This document shows, one piece after another, positions 62,290 through 64,000 of a stretch of 64,000 nucleotides of DNA. Made by a program: the position numbers and the translations under genes. The notes below the pieces were generated by a model. The model searched no databases and was not told where the DNA came from. It worked only from the letters and a program-made list of their open reading frames with translations. How positions within the stretch are numbered: position 1 is the stretch's first letter; each line of letters starts with the position of its first letter. Source of the stretch: Cyclina sinensis. Lineage: Eukaryota; Mollusca; Bivalvia; Venerida; Veneridae. Location of the stretch: NCBI GenBank assembly GCA_012932295.1, contig JAAONU010000016.1, positions 38,533,241-38,597,240 of the forward strand. The letters are read 5' to 3'.

Positions 62290-63225
62290 TTAGTTGACTG
62301 TCACCTTGACCTTTTATGTACTTACCCCGAACAGTATATGGGTCATGTTATCAATGATGGCAATTATCGTAAGAAGTTTGAAGTCTGTAAAGGAAGTAGT
62401 TGCCAAGTTATACAATAGAAATGCTTTTCAGTGTTAAAATCATTTTGACCTTGACATCTGACCTACTGATCCTAAGATGTATGGGGATCATTTTCTCAAT
62501 GTAATCAATAATCATAACAATTTGACGTTTGAAGTTTGTAAGACAAATGGTTATAAAGTTTTCAGAGGAAATAGTTTCAGTGCTTAGGTCACTGTGACCT
62601 TGACCTTTGACCTCTTGATCCCAAAATTAATATAGGCCATTCATTCAATGTATGCAACCAGTATATGAATTTTGAAGTCTCTATGACATATGGTTGTCGA
62701 GTTACAGAGTGTAAATGATTCTAAACAATTAGATCACTCGTTGTCCTTTGACATACTGACACCAAAATGTACAGGGCTCATCCACTAAATGTGTGCAATC
62801 ATGATGTAAAGTTTGAAGTCTCTAAAACAAAAGACTGTCAAGTTACGTGGCGGAAATAGTTTTCAATGTTAAGGTCACTGTGACCTTGACCTTTGAACTC
62901 CAAAATCAATAGGGTTATCCACTAAGTGGGTAATAATCTATGAAATTTGAAGACTGTAGGCCAAAGAGTACTGAAGTTATCCTCTGGAAACCGAATTGCT
63001 AAGGGACGCACGGACAATGACTTCAAAAATTAAGGTCACTGTGACCTTGACCTTTGAGCTACTGACCGCAAATTCAATGGGGGTCATGCACTCACAGTGG
63101 GCAATCATCAGATGAATTTAAAAGATTGTAAGCCAAACAATTATCAAGTTATCCTCCGGAATCCAAATTGATAACGGACGGACGCCCACGACCATAACAT
63201 CCTATGCCCCTTCTGGCATATAAAA
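62290..63225 (+). repeat. TGACCTTGACC tandem array with perfect IR3 palindromes
   Basis: About six units of ~150 bp (TCACTGTGACCTTGACCTTT, AATAGGGTCAT, TTTGAAGTCTRTAA, GTTATCCTCYGGAA). GGTCActgTGACC is perfect at 62587-62599, 62873-62885 and 63034-63046. The tail has ACGGACGGACGCCCACGACC and a hairpin TATGCC-CCTTCT-GGCATA at 63203-63220, followed by TAAAAAGG. Confidence 0.87.
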
Positions 63226-64000
63226 AGGAGACGCGCGTATTACCAGCTCAATCAGGACAGATTAATTTTCGTGGCAGGGCTATTTCTTAAGAAATACTGG
63301 TTTGAATTGATTAAAATGTTTGAACCCTTAGTACTAAGAGAAGATCCCCCAGTTTTGAGCCCTTTGTACTTCTAGCAGTACCATGTCCGGTCTATTTCTG
63401 TGTTAAGTGGCTGGAACTGATAAAAACTTTAGTATCAGGAGAAGATGCGCATGCGCCAGGTTTTTTTTATATTCACCACGAAATGGTCCCTTTGATTCGC
63501 TACATAATGTAAATTATAGTACAATTTGTGCTCGGGCCTTTTCTTAGCAACCAATCGCTATATTTAATTGAAAATGAAACTTCAGCATTAGTAGAAGAGG
63601 TACACATTGCCAGCATGATGAGGATTTGATTACGTTTTACTGATTGATAGACCCTTTGATTTAGATCTATGATCTACATATAGCATACTTTAGTACTATT
63701 CATATCAAGGCCAGTAGACTGAATTACAGAAAAAAGTAGGAAGCCTCAGTATCAAGAGACGCGTAACTACCAGCGTGATTTGTAGACAAGGTCATGCTAC
63801 AAAGGAACTTCCATTGAGACTTGGAATGCGGATTCTATGATAATTCAAATGATTTGTAAAAAGCATACACAAGCCTTTTGTTTCTCCTTTTTCTGAAAGG
63901 CCTCTGTTATAGATCAGCATGTGCTTCGAAGAGTATCCTTTCGTTTCCTACGATTTATTATTTCCAATGGCACACGTTTTATTTTTACTAAAATGTTTTC
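63226..64000 (+). repeat. Degenerate tandem repeat running off the right edge
   Basis: Diverged units recur with the shared order CTATTTCTYAGCAACC, TTTAGTATCAAGAGAAGATG and TRCCAGCRTGAT (63225, 63340, 63441, 63590, 63758), with spacing ~110-170 bases. It follows directly on the preceding array. No coding potential. Confidence 0.55.

Noticed and set aside
1..64000. CRISPR arrays, operons, ribosome-binding sites or prokaryotic mobile elements
   Set aside because: Exon-intron genes, SINEs and MITEs show animal nuclear DNA. The regular tandem arrays have no spacer-repeat alternation and no cas-like genes.

Overview
The window is AT-rich animal DNA with spliced genes. The best fit is a bivalve mollusc, possibly a venerid clam. 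The main reason is the repeat content: many short arrays built on AGGTCA/TGACCT half-sites, several multi-copy elements with ~150-165 bp internal tandem units and hairpin tails, and a tRNA-headed SINE. The species is inferred from repeat style only; no mitochondrial or rRNA marker is present. No long open reading frame exists; the genes are built from short exons that had to be assembled by splice sites and reading phase.

Layout. Positions 1-1500 hold a ~140 bp tandem array. Positions 1608-5940 (minus) hold four phase-compatible exons of an unrecognised single-pass membrane protein with a mitochondrial-type N-terminus; the gene runs off the left edge. Positions 7840-9322 (plus) hold a three-exon gene for a 274-residue, probably disordered, unrecognised protein; it is divergent from the membrane-protein gene, so the ~1.9 kb between them probably carries both promoters. 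Positions 11323-20695 (minus) hold a complete seven-exon Rab-family GTPase closely resembling RAB24. Its P-loop, switch, TKSD, SSK and C-terminal CC motifs are all visible, and its introns are loaded with repeats.

From 20.7 kb to 61 kb the window is mostly intergenic or very long intron. It contains a 34-copy 55 bp satellite (23.76-25.63 kb), AT microsatellites, MITE-like elements with terminal inverted repeats, one complete and one 5'-truncated copy of the same SINE (each with target-site duplications), several AGGTCA-type arrays, and a diverged local duplication (50.8-51.9 kb versus 53.2-54.5 kb). A CCAAT/TATA-type promoter followed by a short first exon is possible at 26.2-26.4 kb, and a few isolated exon-like islands on the plus strand (33.3, 53.0 and 55.1 kb) are weaker. 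Positions 61153-61837 (minus) hold a candidate three-exon gene for a 49-residue protein with a nearby AATAAA. Positions 61.84-64 kb return to AGGTCA-type and related tandem repeats.

The genes show no sign of working together in one pathway. The best-supported biology is the RAB24-like gene. The most unusual signals are the dense nuclear-receptor-type palindromes spread by repeats, a shared 3' hairpin tail on otherwise different repeats, and a duplicated splice donor in the left-hand gene.
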